Of a stretch of 64,000 nucleotides of DNA, positions 7,211-16,239 are shown one piece after another; within the stretch, counting starts at the first letter, position 1; every line of letters starts with the position of its first letter. The notes beneath the pieces are model-generated. The model was not told where the DNA came from and ran no database searches. It saw only the letters and a program-made list of their open reading frames with translations. A program made the translations under genes and the position numbers. The stretch comes from Hyphobacterium marinum (GTDB taxonomy: Bacteria > Pseudomonadota > Alphaproteobacteria > Caulobacterales > Maricaulaceae): positions 186,001 to 250,000 of the forward strand of contig NZ_JAZDRO010000004.1 in assembly GCF_036330325.1 (NCBI RefSeq), in the 5' to 3' direction.

Positions 7211-8473
7211 CGCCTCGTTCTTCAGGCGATTGCGGTAGTGCAGGATTTCGCCCTTGTCGCGCCGGATCTGGTCCTCCAGCCCGCGGTCGATTCCCGACGT
7301 GTGAAAGCGTGCCCAGTCATTGGCGTAGAGCTTGCCCTCGACCAGACCGGCCGGGTCCGCACAGATATGGAAGATGTAGAAATACGGCAGCACGACGAGC
7401 CAGGCGGTCGAGGCCGCGCTCAAGGTCAGGGATTCGTCGATCTCCAGCCCGAGCAAAAAGCTCGCCGCGACAAAGGCCGCATTGAGCACGAACAGAATCA
7501 GGAAGCCGCCCCATTTGTAGAGGTCGGTATTTCGGCGGATCTGGAAGAGAATGTTGCGAATCCCCAGCTCGTTGAGGAATGAGCGCCAGATCATCCAGTG
7601 ATAACACAGCATCCAGTCGACCGCCGAGTTCAGGACCTCGCCCTCATTGGTCTTTTCCTTCTCCGCATTCGCCGCTTCTTTCAGCGCGTCGGTCCGGATG
7701 GTGTTGATGCGGTTCAGGCGGGTTTCGACATAGCCGTTGAAGTTGGCCGTGTTGCGGATCTGCTGGTTCTTGTACGAGACGTAATAGGAAAAGACCGCGA
7801 AGATCAGGCCCACCGCCATGCCCAGGGCAGCCAGCAGAACTGCCGGATCCTGAAAAGCAGAAACTCCTGCAAAAGCATCTGATTGCAGGGCATGTTGAAT
7901 GTAAACCGCGAACAGGGGTGCAAAGCCGATCCCGAGCGCCAGCGGCAGGATTTTCGCGAAATAGGTCGACGTGTTGGCATTGGTCGTATGCCGCATGCGC
8001 GTCAGCGTCCCGACATAATACCGGTCTTCCTCGTCAATGCTGCGCAACTTGCCGCTGGCTTCCGAGCCGTCACTGGCCAGAACCGATTCCTGTTGCGCAT
8101 TCCCGTAGATTTCCTCGATATAGTCGCCTTCCGATTCCTCATAAAATACACTATGTTGATTAAATAAATTAATCGGATGTGCGAAAAAGCGCCGGGCTTT
8201 CAGCGCATAGACCCGGGCCGCCTCCATATCCACTTCTGAAGAGCGCAGCGCAATGATGGCAGGGCGCGGAAAACTCTTGAAGAAGACCGACTTTTCGACA
8301 TCACGCAGGTTGCCGGATTGCACTTCGGCATGCGCGTTGGCCGCCGCCGAACCGTTCTCGGTTTCACCGCCGGTTTCCGCAGTCTCGCCATGACCGGCTG
8401 CCGCAGCGACAGCGGCTGCGCGCCCGGCGCGCGATCCCGCCGAGGCCGCGCCTGAACGCTTCAGCATGCCCAT
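7205..8473 (-). CDS. membrane protein of unknown function, about 422 aa
   Basis: I do not recognise the family. An Ala/Gly-rich low-complexity stretch of about 50 residues leads into a soluble region with many Glu/Asp. Two hydrophobic helices (L-P-L-A-L-G-I-G-F-A-P-L-F-A-V-Y and V-L-L-A-A-L-G-M-A-V-G-L-I-F) follow, then a polar, partly coiled region (R-L-N-R-I-N-T-I-R-T...A-N-A-E-K-E-K), then two more helices, and a basic C-terminus. This suggests an inner-membrane protein with four helices and large cytoplasmic loops. The ATG at 8473, with a GAAGAAAG stretch upstream, is preferred to a TTG four codons earlier. Bases near 8136-8174 inside the gene are unusually AT-rich. Confidence 0.65.
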   Translation of the reverse strand: MGMLKRSGAASAGSRAGRAAAVAAAAGHGETAETGGETENGSAAANAHAEVQSGNLRDVEKSVFFKSFPRPAIIALRSSEVDMEAARVYALKARRFFAHPINLFNQHSVFYEESEGDYIEEIYGNAQQESVLASDGSEASGKLRSIDEEDRYYVGTLTRMRHTTNANTSTYFAKILPLALGIGFAPLFAVYIQHALQSDAFAGVSAFQDPAVLLAALGMAVGLIFAVFSYYVSYKNQQIRNTANFNGYVETRLNRINTIRTDALKEAANAEKEKTNEGEVLNSAVDWMLCYHWMIWRSFLNELGIRNILFQIRRNTDLYKWGGFLILFVLNAAFVAASFLLGLEIDESLTLSAASTAWLVVLPYFYIFHICADPAGLVEGKLYANDWARFHTSGIDRGLEDQIRRDKGEILHYRNRLKNEAL

Positions 8474-8652
8474 TGCTTTCTTCAACGCGAAACGCCTCCA
8501 TTAACCCTATGTCGCATCATGGCGTCATTTGCCCGGCATTGTAATCGGGATTCCCGTCATAGGAGTCCTGCCTACCGCCGGGACGGGGCTTGCCGGGCCA
8601 GCCCCACAGCGCGATGGTGCCGCCAAACCATGACAGGAAAAGGACCGTCCCG

Positions 8653-9705
8653 ATGATCCGATCGCTCAGCCTTCTCGCCGCAATGGCGCTGTCCGCGACC
8701 GCCCACGCCCAGGACCGCCCGGAATGGGCGATCGTCGTTCATGGCGGGGCCGGTGTCATCGAACGCGACTCGATGGATGCCGAAACCGATGCGGCCTATC
8801 GCGCGGCCATGAACCGGGCGCTCGAAACCGGTTCGGCGATCCTCTCCGAGGGCGGTACGGCACTCGACGCCATCGAAGCGGTGATCCGCGAAATGGAGGA
8901 TGACATCCTCTTCAATGCGGGGCGCGGCGCAGTGTTTACAGCCGCGGGCCAGAACGAGCTTGATGCCTCGATCATGGACGGGGCAACGCTGAATGCCGGG
9001 GCGGTCGCCGGTGTCACGCAGGTGCGCCACCCGATCACACTGGCGCGGTCGGTGATGGAAAATTCCCGCCACCTGATGTTCACCGGCGCGGGCGCGGAGA
9101 CCTTTGCCGCGGAGCAGGGCATGGAGCTGGTCGATCCGGCCTGGTTCTTCACCGAGCGCCGCTGGCAGGCGCTGGAACGTGCCCTGACGGCGCAAGGATT
9201 GCCCATCCCGGAACGTCCCGAAGGCGCGCCGGAGCCCGAGCCGGTCGATCACACGCTGCTGGAACGGCTCGATCGCGAGCACCGCTTTGGCACGGTCGGC
9301 GTCGTCGCCCTCGACAGCGACGGCAATATCGCGGCGGGCACCTCGACCGGCGGGCTGACCGCCAAGCGCTGGGGCCGGGTAGGGGATTCCCCGATCATCG
9401 GCGCGGGCACCTATGCGTCGAACAATTCCTGTGGCGTCTCGGGGACAGGAACGGGCGAATACTTCATCCGCCTGACCATTGCGCGGGAGATCTGTGCTCT
9501 GGTTGAGTACCAGGACATGAGCCTCCAGGCCGCCGCCGACGAGGTCATCCAGAACCGTCTGACTGCACTTGGCGGGGATGGTGGCATTGTCGCTCTGACA
9601 CCAGACGGCGAGATCGCCTGGAGCTTCAACACGCCCGGCATGTACCGCGCGTCGCTGACCGCTGGCGGCGCGCCGCGCGTCGCGATCTATGGCGACGAGG
9701 ACTAG
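8653..9705 (+). CDS. isoaspartyl peptidase/L-asparaginase, Ntn-hydrolase, secreted
   Basis: 350-residue precursor of a plant-type asparaginase. The signal peptide (M-I-R-S-L-S-L-L-A-A, cleaved near A-H-A-Q-D) points to the periplasm. The family starts with W-A-I-V-V-H-G-G-A-G, and the autocleavage site G-T-V-G-V-V-A-L-D is present; its Thr becomes the N-terminal nucleophile after self-processing into alpha and beta subunits. G-T-S-T-G-G and N-N-S-C-G-V-S-G-T-G-T-G-E form the substrate site. It hydrolyses asparagine and beta-aspartyl dipeptides, recycling damaged peptides. The ATG at 8653 has an AGGA site and starts the signal peptide. The next gene follows within a few bases. Confidence 0.9.
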   Translation: MIRSLSLLAAMALSATAHAQDRPEWAIVVHGGAGVIERDSMDAETDAAYRAAMNRALETGSAILSEGGTALDAIEAVIREMEDDILFNAGRGAVFTAAGQNELDASIMDGATLNAGAVAGVTQVRHPITLARSVMENSRHLMFTGAGAETFAAEQGMELVDPAWFFTERRWQALERALTAQGLPIPERPEGAPEPEPVDHTLLERLDREHRFGTVGVVALDSDGNIAAGTSTGGLTAKRWGRVGDSPIIGAGTYASNNSCGVSGTGTGEYFIRLTIAREICALVEYQDMSLQAAADEVIQNRLTALGGDGGIVALTPDGEIAWSFNTPGMYRASLTAGGAPRVAIYGDED

Positions 9706-9709
9706 GCCC

Positions 9710-10354
9710 GTGACCGGACCGCATGGCGCAGCACTGACCGGTATTTTCGCAACACCGCTGATCGAGGCCAAACCCGATGCCGCGCAAGGCCTGATCGCGC
9801 CCTTGAAGGCCGCGATCCTGGCTCGCCGCGACAGCCATCCCGGCATCGCCCGGTCGAACATTCTCGGCTGGCATTCCGACACCATGATGCTCGACTGGGC
9901 CGGCGAACCCGCGGGTCTGCTGGCACGCACCGTGGTCGAGACCTGCGCCGGGTTCACTCACGACATGGGAAGGCGTTCCGGCGGCGAGCCGCGCTTCGAA
10001 TTCGGCATGGACATGTGGGCGAACATCTCCCCGGCCGGAGCCTCGAACCAGATGCACGCCCACCCCAGCTCGCTATGGTCGGCGGTCTTCTATGTCGACG
10101 ATGGCGGTGACCCGGATTCGGGCGAACTCGTTCTCCTTGATCCGCGCTTTCCCATGAACCGCATGACGGCGAGCGATGTCGCGCTGGGCGAACGCCCGGC
10201 GGACGGCGCGCCGCTGTCGCAGGTTCATTTGAAGCCCGAACCGGGCAAGCTGGTCATCTTCCCGTCCTGGCTGATGCATTCGGTGCGGCCCCACAACGGG
10301 CCGGGCGAGCGTATCTCCATCGCGATGAACCTCCCGGTGCGGCAGGTGGCATGA
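9710..10354 (+). CDS. TIGR02466-type putative 2OG-Fe(II) oxygenase
   Basis: About 214 residues. It begins with I-F-A-T-P-L-I, as this family does. The core N-Q-M-H-A-H-P-S-S-L-W-S-A-V-F-Y-V carries candidate iron-binding His, and H-S-V-R-P-H-N-G-P-G-E-R-I-S-I-A-M-N supplies the second His and the Arg that would bind 2-oxoglutarate. The substrate is not known. I prefer the GTG at 9710, with GAGG nine bases upstream, to an ATG at 9689 that would overlap the asparaginase gene and lacks a ribosome site. It overlaps the next gene by ATGA, so the two are translationally coupled. Confidence 0.75.
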   Translation: MTGPHGAALTGIFATPLIEAKPDAAQGLIAPLKAAILARRDSHPGIARSNILGWHSDTMMLDWAGEPAGLLARTVVETCAGFTHDMGRRSGGEPRFEFGMDMWANISPAGASNQMHAHPSSLWSAVFYVDDGGDPDSGELVLLDPRFPMNRMTASDVALGERPADGAPLSQVHLKPEPGKLVIFPSWLMHSVRPHNGPGERISIAMNLPVRQVA

Positions 10355-10752
10355 GGGCGCTGCTCGCAGGAACGGCCTATTTCGCGATGGTCTTTGCCGC
10401 CGGCTTTGTTCTGGGGGCGATCCGCACGCTCATCCTCGCGCCCCGCGTCGGCGATCTCGCTGCCGTCCTGATCGAATTGCCGGCCATCCTCGCCATCGCC
10501 TGGTGGGTCTGCGGCCAGATCATCCGCCAGTTCCGCCTGCCCGGTGAGCTGACCTCCCGGCTGGTCATGGGGGCCAGTGCGTTCGTGCTGTTGATTCTCG
10601 CCGAGTACAGCCTTGTCTGGTTGATTTCCGGCCTGGAGGCGTCCGAATTCCTGGCAAGCTGGGGCATGTCTCTGGCCGGCGCGGTCGGTCTTGCCGGACA
10701 GGTCCTGTTCGCGGTTTTTCCGCTTCTGCAAGAGCGGCGGACTTCCATTTAG
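10351..10752 (+). CDS. small integral membrane protein, unknown function
   Basis: 133 residues with about four hydrophobic helices (T-A-Y-F-A-M-V-F-A-A-G-F-V-L; V-L-I-E-L-P-A-I-L-A-I-A-W-W; F-V-L-L-I-L-A-E-Y-S-L-V-W-L-I; A-G-A-V-G-L-A-G-Q-V-L-F). It starts inside the stop of the oxygenase gene (ATGA). No catalytic motif is visible. The spacing suggests co-expression with the oxygenase, but the role is unknown. Confidence 0.7.
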   Translation: MRALLAGTAYFAMVFAAGFVLGAIRTLILAPRVGDLAAVLIELPAILAIAWWVCGQIIRQFRLPGELTSRLVMGASAFVLLILAEYSLVWLISGLEASEFLASWGMSLAGAVGLAGQVLFAVFPLLQERRTSI

Positions 10753-10802
10753 TTTCAAATGTAACTAGTTTCCGGGGCGAGCCAGTCAGATGGAGTCGCG
10801 TC

Positions 10803-11948
10803 ATGGGCAATCGCAAATGGATTTCCGCCTCTCATGTCGAGGGCAATGCCTCGCGCCAGGCACATGCCGATTTCCCTGAGGGCACCTATGAGCGCGAAAT
10901 GTCGAAGGAAGGGTTCTTCGGTCCTGCCGCCTTCCTCCATCACAAGAACCCGCCGACCGGCTGGACGCATTTCGAAGGCCCGCTACAGCCGCGCGCCTTT
11001 GACCTGACGAAGCTGAATGCCGCCGACCTCAGCCCGTGGGCGTCGCGCATAGTGTTGCACAACAAGGCGACCGAGATCCGCTTCTGGAAGCTGGCCGAGG
11101 CGATGCCCGCGCTGGCGCGCAATGGCGACGGCGACCAGCTGCTCTTCATCCATGCGGGGCAGGCGGATCTCTTTTGCGATTTCGGCCATCTGGCCGTCGA
11201 GCCGGGCGATTATGTCTATTTGCCGCGCGGCACGATGTGGCGGCTTGATCCGTCGCGGCCGCTGTCAGTCCTGATGATCGAAGCGACCAACACCCACTAC
11301 ACGCTTCCTGACAAGGGGCTGGTCGGTCCGCACGCCATATTTGACCCGGCCATGCTCGACGCGCCGGAAATGGACGAGGCCTTCCGCGCCCAGCAGGCCG
11401 GCGAGAACCGCGACTGGACGATCGAGGTGAAAAAGCGCGGCGAGGTCAGCCGCATCACCTATCCGTTCAACCCGCTAGACGCGGTAGGCTGGCATGGCGA
11501 ACTCGCGCCGGTGCGCCTGAATGTGCGCCATATCCGGCCGCTGATGAGCCACCGCTATCACCTGCCGCCGAGCGCGCACACGACCTTCCTGTCGGACCGC
11601 TTCGTCGTGTGCACCTTCGCGCCGCGCCCCTTCGAGACCGATCCCGGCGCGCTGAAAGTGCCCTTCTTCCACAACAATGACGATTTCGACGAAGTTCTCT
11701 TCTACCACGCGGGCGACTTCTTCAGCCGCGACAATATTGATGCCGGGATGATGACGTTTCACCCGTCGGGCTTCACCCACGGTCCGCACCCCAAGGCGCT
11801 GAAGAACATGCTCAAACAGTCCAAAACGGCCACCGACGAATACGCGGTGATGATCGACACGCGCGATCCGCTCGATGTCGGCGAGGACGCCGCCTCGGTC
11901 GAGAATCGCGACTACGTCAATTCGTGGAAGCCGAAAGCGGCGGAATAA
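10803..11948 (+). CDS. hmgA: homogentisate 1,2-dioxygenase
   Basis: 381 residues, a cupin-fold enzyme that opens the ring of homogentisate to maleylacetoacetate in tyrosine and phenylalanine breakdown. The C-terminal cupin has the iron site: F-H-N-N-D-D-F-D-E-V-L-F-Y-H-A-G-D-F and H-P-S-G-F-T-H-G-P-H-P give the conserved His and Glu ligands. P-R-G-T-M-W-R-L marks the N-terminal cupin. This is the shorter bacterial form. A fumarylacetoacetase-family gene lies one gene downstream, consistent with the pathway, but maiA and hppD are not in the window. A GGAG lies upstream of the ATG. Confidence 0.85.
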   Translation: MGNRKWISASHVEGNASRQAHADFPEGTYEREMSKEGFFGPAAFLHHKNPPTGWTHFEGPLQPRAFDLTKLNAADLSPWASRIVLHNKATEIRFWKLAEAMPALARNGDGDQLLFIHAGQADLFCDFGHLAVEPGDYVYLPRGTMWRLDPSRPLSVLMIEATNTHYTLPDKGLVGPHAIFDPAMLDAPEMDEAFRAQQAGENRDWTIEVKKRGEVSRITYPFNPLDAVGWHGELAPVRLNVRHIRPLMSHRYHLPPSAHTTFLSDRFVVCTFAPRPFETDPGALKVPFFHNNDDFDEVLFYHAGDFFSRDNIDAGMMTFHPSGFTHGPHPKALKNMLKQSKTATDEYAVMIDTRDPLDVGEDAASVENRDYVNSWKPKAAE

Positions 11949-11950
11949 GT

Positions 11951-12055
11951 CGCCGACGCTTCCCGGAACCGGCGCAGCCGGTGTCCGGGATCCAGCCAAC
12001 TCGGAGTACACTGGGCCCCGGTCTTCGCCTGCGGCGAAACCGGGGAGCGTCGGTG
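11951..12055. repeat. long palindromic intergenic repeat, copy 1
   Basis: An element of about 100 bp. Outer arms CCGACGC/GCGTCGG enclose two hairpins: one built on TCCCGGA...TCCGGGA, one on CCCCGGT...ACCGGGG. A second copy with the same design lies at 26909-27006. It sits between hmgA and the carbonic anhydrase gene. Confidence 0.7.
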
Positions 12056-12166
12056 GTTGAGTAAAAGGGGAGCGTATTGAATATCCCGACTGTCTCCCGC
12101 ATTGAAACCCGTGCGCCGAGGCCGTATCTGGCTCTTTAAGATCAACCGCTAGCGAGGTCTCGCCCC

Positions 12167-12799
12167 GTGATCCCCGAAAAGCTCGAAGCCGGCTTTCGCC
12201 GTTTCCGCGACGAACTCTATCCGCGCCACAAGCGCACCTATGAGCGTCTGGCCGACAAGGGACAGACACCGCACACGCTGGTGATCGGGTGCAGTGACAG
12301 CCGGGTTGATCCCGCGGCGATCTTTGATGCCGGTCCGGGTGAGCTGTTCGTGGTGCGCAACGTCGCCAACCTCGTCCCGCCCTTCGAGACCGATGGCGGG
12401 TTTCACGGCGTATCCGCGGCCGTCGAGTTCGCGGTCGGCAGCCTGAAAGTCTCCAACATCCTCGTCATGGGCCACCGCCAATGCGGCGGGGTCGAGGCCT
12501 GTGCCAGCGGGCATTCGCCCGAAGACAGCCTCTTCGTCGGCCACTGGATCAGCGCGCTGCACCCGGCGCTCGAAGAAAGCCGGGCCGATGTCGGGGCCGA
12601 TGCGCCGCTAGGTGAATTGTCCGCCGATCTGGAATTGCGGGCGATCCGCCATTCCATCGAACGGCTGAAAACCTATCCCTTCGTCGAAAAGGCACTGGCC
12701 GAGGGCCGTCTGGCGTTGCACGGCGCACGCTTTGGCGTCGCCGATGGCGAGCTGGAATGGCTCGGTGATGACGGGACGTTCTCACCGGTCCGCATCTAG
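12167..12799 (+). CDS. beta-class carbonic anhydrase
   Basis: 210 residues. It interconverts CO2 and bicarbonate in the cytoplasm. The zinc ligands of the beta class are all present: C-S-D-S-R near residue 42 and the H-R-Q-C-G-G block about 60 residues later. The Asp-Arg pair within CSDSR is the catalytic dyad. The start is GTG at 12167 (M-I-P-E-K-L), with the normal family N-terminus. It lies between hmgA and the FAH-family gene but is not an enzyme of that pathway. Confidence 0.92.
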   Translation: MIPEKLEAGFRRFRDELYPRHKRTYERLADKGQTPHTLVIGCSDSRVDPAAIFDAGPGELFVVRNVANLVPPFETDGGFHGVSAAVEFAVGSLKVSNILVMGHRQCGGVEACASGHSPEDSLFVGHWISALHPALEESRADVGADAPLGELSADLELRAIRHSIERLKTYPFVEKALAEGRLALHGARFGVADGELEWLGDDGTFSPVRI

Positions 12800-12873
12800 C
12801 GCCATGGCCGGGCTGTCCCCGCGGCGCTAAACAGGGCGCATACTCCTCAATCGCTTTGAACGGAAACGCATCC

Positions 12874-13887
12874 ATGAAACTCGCCACGCTCAAATCGGAC
12901 TCCCGCGACGGCCGCCTGGTCGTTGTCTCGAAGGACCTCGCCTGGTGCGCTGACGCCTCGACCGTCGCGCCGACCCTTCAGGCCGCGCTCGACGACTGGG
13001 ACCGGTGCGAAGGCGCGCTGCGCGACCTGTCTGACCAGCTCGAACGCGGTGCCGTCCCGAAAGAGCGCTTCCACGAGCGCGAGGCGCTCTCGCCCCTGCC
13101 GCGGGCGTTTCAGTGGGCGGACGGCTCGGCTTACGTCAATCACGTCGAACTGGTCCGCAAGGCGCGCGGCGCGGAAATGCCGGAAAGCTTCTGGACCGAC
13201 CCGCTGATCTATCAGGGTGGGTCTGATGCCTTCCTTGCCCCCCGCGGTGACATTCCGCTCGGCGACGAGGCCTGGGGCTGTGATTTCGAGGGCGAGGTCG
13301 CCATCGTCACCGGTGACGCCCCAATGGGCGTGAAAGCCGCCGAGGCGAAAGACGCGATCCGCCTGATCATGATCGTCAATGACGTGTCCTTGCGCGGTCT
13401 GATTCCCGGCGAGCTGGCCAAAGGATTTGGCTTCTTCCAGTCCAAACCGCCCACCGCCTTCTCGCCGGTCGCGATCACGCCCGATGAGCTGGGCGATGCC
13501 TGGGACGGCGGCAAGGTGCATCTGCCGCTTGTCTCCCATTTGAATGGCGAGAAATTCGGCGAGCCGGATTGTTCGGTCGACATGACGTTCGACTTTCCGC
13601 GCCTCATCGAACACGTCGCCAAGACCCGCCCCATCACGGCCGGCTCGATCATCGGCTCGGGAACGATCTCCAACAAGATGGATGGCGGACCGGGCAAGCC
13701 CGTTTCCGAAGGCGGAGTGGGCTATTCCTGCATCGCGGAGATCCGCATGATCGAAACGATCGAGAGCGGCAAGCCGAAGACGAGCTTCATGCGCTACGGC
13801 GACACGATCCGGATCGAAATGCTTGATTCAGAAGGGTATTCCATTTTCGGTGCAATCGAGAACACGGTGGTGAAATACGAGGCCTAA
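12874..13887 (+). CDS. fumarylacetoacetate hydrolase family protein
   Basis: 337 residues. An N-terminal FAH-type domain precedes the catalytic domain. D-F-E-G-E-V-A-I-V and the downstream G-S-G-T-I-S-N motif are the metal-binding and oxyanion regions of the family. Fumarylacetoacetase splits fumarylacetoacetate to fumarate and acetoacetate, the last step of tyrosine degradation; the nearby hmgA supports that role, although FAH-fold enzymes with other substrates exist. The ATG at 12874 is used (an earlier TTG is unlikely). It overlaps the convergent hspQ gene by four bases. Confidence 0.82.
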   Translation: MKLATLKSDSRDGRLVVVSKDLAWCADASTVAPTLQAALDDWDRCEGALRDLSDQLERGAVPKERFHEREALSPLPRAFQWADGSAYVNHVELVRKARGAEMPESFWTDPLIYQGGSDAFLAPRGDIPLGDEAWGCDFEGEVAIVTGDAPMGVKAAEAKDAIRLIMIVNDVSLRGLIPGELAKGFGFFQSKPPTAFSPVAITPDELGDAWDGGKVHLPLVSHLNGEKFGEPDCSVDMTFDFPRLIEHVAKTRPITAGSIIGSGTISNKMDGGPGKPVSEGGVGYSCIAEIRMIETIESGKPKTSFMRYGDTIRIEMLDSEGYSIFGAIENTVVKYEA

Positions 13888-14219
13888 TTCGGTTTGGGCA
13901 GATCGGTGCGTAGTTGGTAGCGCTGTCCGTCGAATAACTCGAACATTTCCCCGGCCTGCGGATGGCCGACCGGGCCGTTGTCAGAATCGGGCAGGAGATT
14001 CTGTTCCGAGACATAGGCGGTGTAGAAGCTGTCGTCGTTCTCGGCCAGCACGTGATAGAAGGGCTGGTCCTTCTTCGGACGGATCGCCTCGGGGATCGCC
14101 AGCCACCATTCTTCGGTATTGGCGAACTGGGGGTCGACATCGAATATCACGCCCCGGAAGGGAAAGAGCCGGTGGCGGACGACGTCGCCGAGCGTGAATT
14201 TGGCCTGTCTCTGTATCAT
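13884..14219 (-). CDS. hspQ: HspQ/YccV-like heat shock, hemimethylated-DNA-binding protein
   Basis: 111 residues, the family length. It begins F-T-L-G-D-V-V-R-H-R-L-F-P-F-R-G-V-I-F-D-V-D-P and continues with F-Y-H-V-L-A-E-N-D, both diagnostic. HspQ binds hemimethylated DNA in vitro and acts as a specificity factor for Lon protease. The ATG at 14219 gives the normal N-terminus; a longer frame to 14312 adds unrelated basic sequence. It is convergent with the FAH gene and divergent from ppx. Confidence 0.88.
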   Translation of the reverse strand: MIQRQAKFTLGDVVRHRLFPFRGVIFDVDPQFANTEEWWLAIPEAIRPKKDQPFYHVLAENDDSFYTAYVSEQNLLPDSDNGPVGHPQAGEMFELFDGQRYQLRTDLPKPN

Positions 14220-14389
14220 CGGTCCGGGTCTGCTTATCGCGTCTCTGTCACAAATCGGTTCATGACGGCTTGATGATCGCCGCAAGGGGATTATCCTCCC
14301 CGGTTGAGGCAATAATCAGGCCGGACCCGCGGCGCGCCCCATGACCACCGGGCCTCGCGCGCCCGTCCCGGCAACGAAGGTAACTTGTT

Positions 14390-15508
14390 ATGGCGCGCGA
14401 GCCAGTCCGCGCCGAGGAGCCGCCGTCCCGCAAATCCGGCGGGAGGCGTCCGCGGCGTGACCGCCGGCCCCCGGGGCCGGCTTATGCAGCCATTGATTTG
14501 GGCACGAATAACTGCCGGATGCTGATCGCACGGCGGTCCCCGGACGGATTCCGCATTATCGATTCCTTCTCCCGTATCGTCCGCCTGGGCGAGGGGCTGA
14601 ACGAATCAGGAGCGCTGTCGTCCGCAGCGATGGACCGGGTGATTGCCGCGCTGTCGGTCTGCGCCGACAAGATGGACCGGCGCAGCGTGAAGGCCTCCCG
14701 CTGTGTCGCGACGCAGGCCTGCCGCATCGCCAGCAACGGCCCGGAACTGATGACGCGGATCAAGGCCGAGACCGGGCTCGATTTCGACATCATCACCGCC
14801 GAGGAGGAGGCGCGCCTGTCGGTCCTGGGATGCCTCGACCTGATGGACGAGAGCTTCGAAACCGCGCTGGTCGTCGATATCGGCGGCGGCTCGACGGAGC
14901 TGTCCTGGGTCGATCTCGCCGTCTGGCGCGAGCGCGGCGGATATGCCTCGGGCGGCCGTCCGCCAGTGCGCACCTGGGCCAGTGCGCCGGTCGGCGTCGT
15001 CACGCTCGCCGAGCGCTTCCCGGAAACCGCCGAGACCGCGGACTGGTATGCCGCCATGCGCGATTTCGCCGCCGCCCAGCTCAAAACGCCGAAGGGCGCA
15101 AAGAAGCTGCGCAAGCATTTCCGCGACGGGCGCGCGCATCTCGTCGGCACGTCCGGCACGATCACCTCGGTCGCCGGGGTCCATCTCGAATTGCCCCGGT
15201 ACGAACGCGCCAAGGTGGACGGGCTGTGGATGAGCGCGGACGAGACACTGGCGGCCTGCAACCGCCTGTCGGCGCAGGACTTCAAGGGCCGCTCCGCCGA
15301 GCCCGTCATCGGCACCGAGCGCGCCGATCTGGTGCTCGCCGGCTGTGCCATCCTCGAGGCCGTGATGGCGGCCTGGCCGGCCGAGCGCCTGCGTGTGGGC
15401 GACCGGGGCCTGCGCGAGGGCCTGTTGATGAATCTGATGCGCAAGCCGCGCCGCCGCCGGGGTGGCCGCCGGGCCCGGTCCACAGCCCAGAGAAAGGCTG
15501 CCGAATGA
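14390..15508 (+). CDS. Ppx/GppA family exopolyphosphatase/pppGpp phosphohydrolase
   Basis: 372 residues of ASKHA fold. After a basic, Pro-rich N-terminus of about 30 residues come A-A-I-D-L-G-T-N-N-C-R-M-L-I (phosphate 1 loop), E-E-E-A-R-L-S (catalytic Glu region) and V-V-D-I-G-G-G-S-T-E-L (phosphate 2 loop). G-T-S-G-T-I-T-S closes the core. Members hydrolyse polyphosphate or pppGpp; which one cannot be told here. It is shorter than the E. coli enzymes, as in other alphaproteobacteria. It overlaps rlmE by ATGA, so the two are coupled. Confidence 0.88.
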   Translation: MAREPVRAEEPPSRKSGGRRPRRDRRPPGPAYAAIDLGTNNCRMLIARRSPDGFRIIDSFSRIVRLGEGLNESGALSSAAMDRVIAALSVCADKMDRRSVKASRCVATQACRIASNGPELMTRIKAETGLDFDIITAEEEARLSVLGCLDLMDESFETALVVDIGGGSTELSWVDLAVWRERGGYASGGRPPVRTWASAPVGVVTLAERFPETAETADWYAAMRDFAAAQLKTPKGAKKLRKHFRDGRAHLVGTSGTITSVAGVHLELPRYERAKVDGLWMSADETLAACNRLSAQDFKGRSAEPVIGTERADLVLAGCAILEAVMAAWPAERLRVGDRGLREGLLMNLMRKPRRRRGGRRARSTAQRKAAE

Positions 15509-16239
15509 GCGACGACACCGAATCCGGCGAGGAGCCGAAACGCCGCCGCAAGAAGAAGGCCGACCGGGAGGTCAAGCCGAGCGATGCGCGCGCCTCGAAA
15601 CAGTTCCACGAGAAGGTGAAAACGGCGCGGGGCCGCAAACTTTCCTCCACGCGCTGGCTGCAGCGCCAGCTCAACGACCCGTATGTCCAGCGCGCCCAAG
15701 CCGAAGGCTATCGCTCCCGCGCGGCCTACAAGCTGATCGAGCTCGACGACCGGTTCCATGTCATCCCCAAGGGCGGGCGCGTGGTGGATCTCGGCGCGGC
15801 ACCCGGCGGCTGGGTCCAGGTGGCGCTCAAGCGCGGGGCGAGCCATGTCGTCGGGGTCGACCTGCTCGAGATGGACCATATCGCCGGGGCCGAGCTGATG
15901 GTGCTCGACTTCTCAGAACCCGACGCCCCGGCGAAGGTGAAGGCCGCGCTGGGCGGTCCGGCCGACGCCGTCCTCTCCGATCTCGCGCCCTGGACGACCG
16001 GCCACAAATCGACCGACCATTTGCGCATCATCGCGCTGGTTGAACTCGCCGCCGCCTTCGCGCTCGAGACCCTCAAACCCGGCGGAGCCTTTGTCGCCAA
16101 GGTCTTCCAGGGCGGCACCGAGGACGAGCTGCTGAACCAGCTCAAGGGCCGCTTCGCCAAGATCCGCCACGCCAAACCGCCCTCGAGCCGTGCCGAAAGC
16201 GCAGAGACCTATCTCGTCGCGACGGGGTTCAAGGGGTGA
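15505..16239 (+). CDS. rlmE: 23S rRNA (uridine-2'-O-)-methyltransferase RlmE
   Basis: 244 residues. It methylates U2552 (E. coli numbering) in the A loop of 23S rRNA, a late step of large-subunit assembly. A lysine/arginine-rich N-terminal tail (about 45 residues) comes before the Rossmann fold. V-D-L-G-A-A-P-G-G-W-V-Q-V binds S-adenosylmethionine. The K-D-K-E catalytic set can be traced in Y-K-L-I-E, S-D-L-A-P-W-T-T-G, A-K-V-F-Q-G-G and S-S-R-A-E-S-A-E. The ATG at 15505 overlaps the ppx stop; the same frame is open further upstream but that part is only the shadow of ppx. Confidence 0.93.
   Translation: MSDDTESGEEPKRRRKKKADREVKPSDARASKQFHEKVKTARGRKLSSTRWLQRQLNDPYVQRAQAEGYRSRAAYKLIELDDRFHVIPKGGRVVDLGAAPGGWVQVALKRGASHVVGVDLLEMDHIAGAELMVLDFSEPDAPAKVKAALGGPADAVLSDLAPWTTGHKSTDHLRIIALVELAAAFALETLKPGGAFVAKVFQGGTEDELLNQLKGRFAKIRHAKPPSSRAESAETYLVATGFKG

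Noticed and set aside
8136..8174. AT-rich patch with TTAA motifs resembling a CtrA binding site
   Set aside because: The TTAA spacing is five rather than seven bases and it lies inside a coding region.
8572..9957. 461-residue minus-strand frame across the asparaginase gene
   Set aside because: It is antisense to a gene with a complete set of asparaginase motifs and shows no domain of its own.
14830..15504. In-frame N-terminal extension of rlmE
   Set aside because: The frame is open inside ppx, but the RlmE family start and an ATGA overlap are at 15505.
14482..15879. 465-residue minus-strand frame across ppx and rlmE
   Set aside because: It is a shadow of two well-supported genes.
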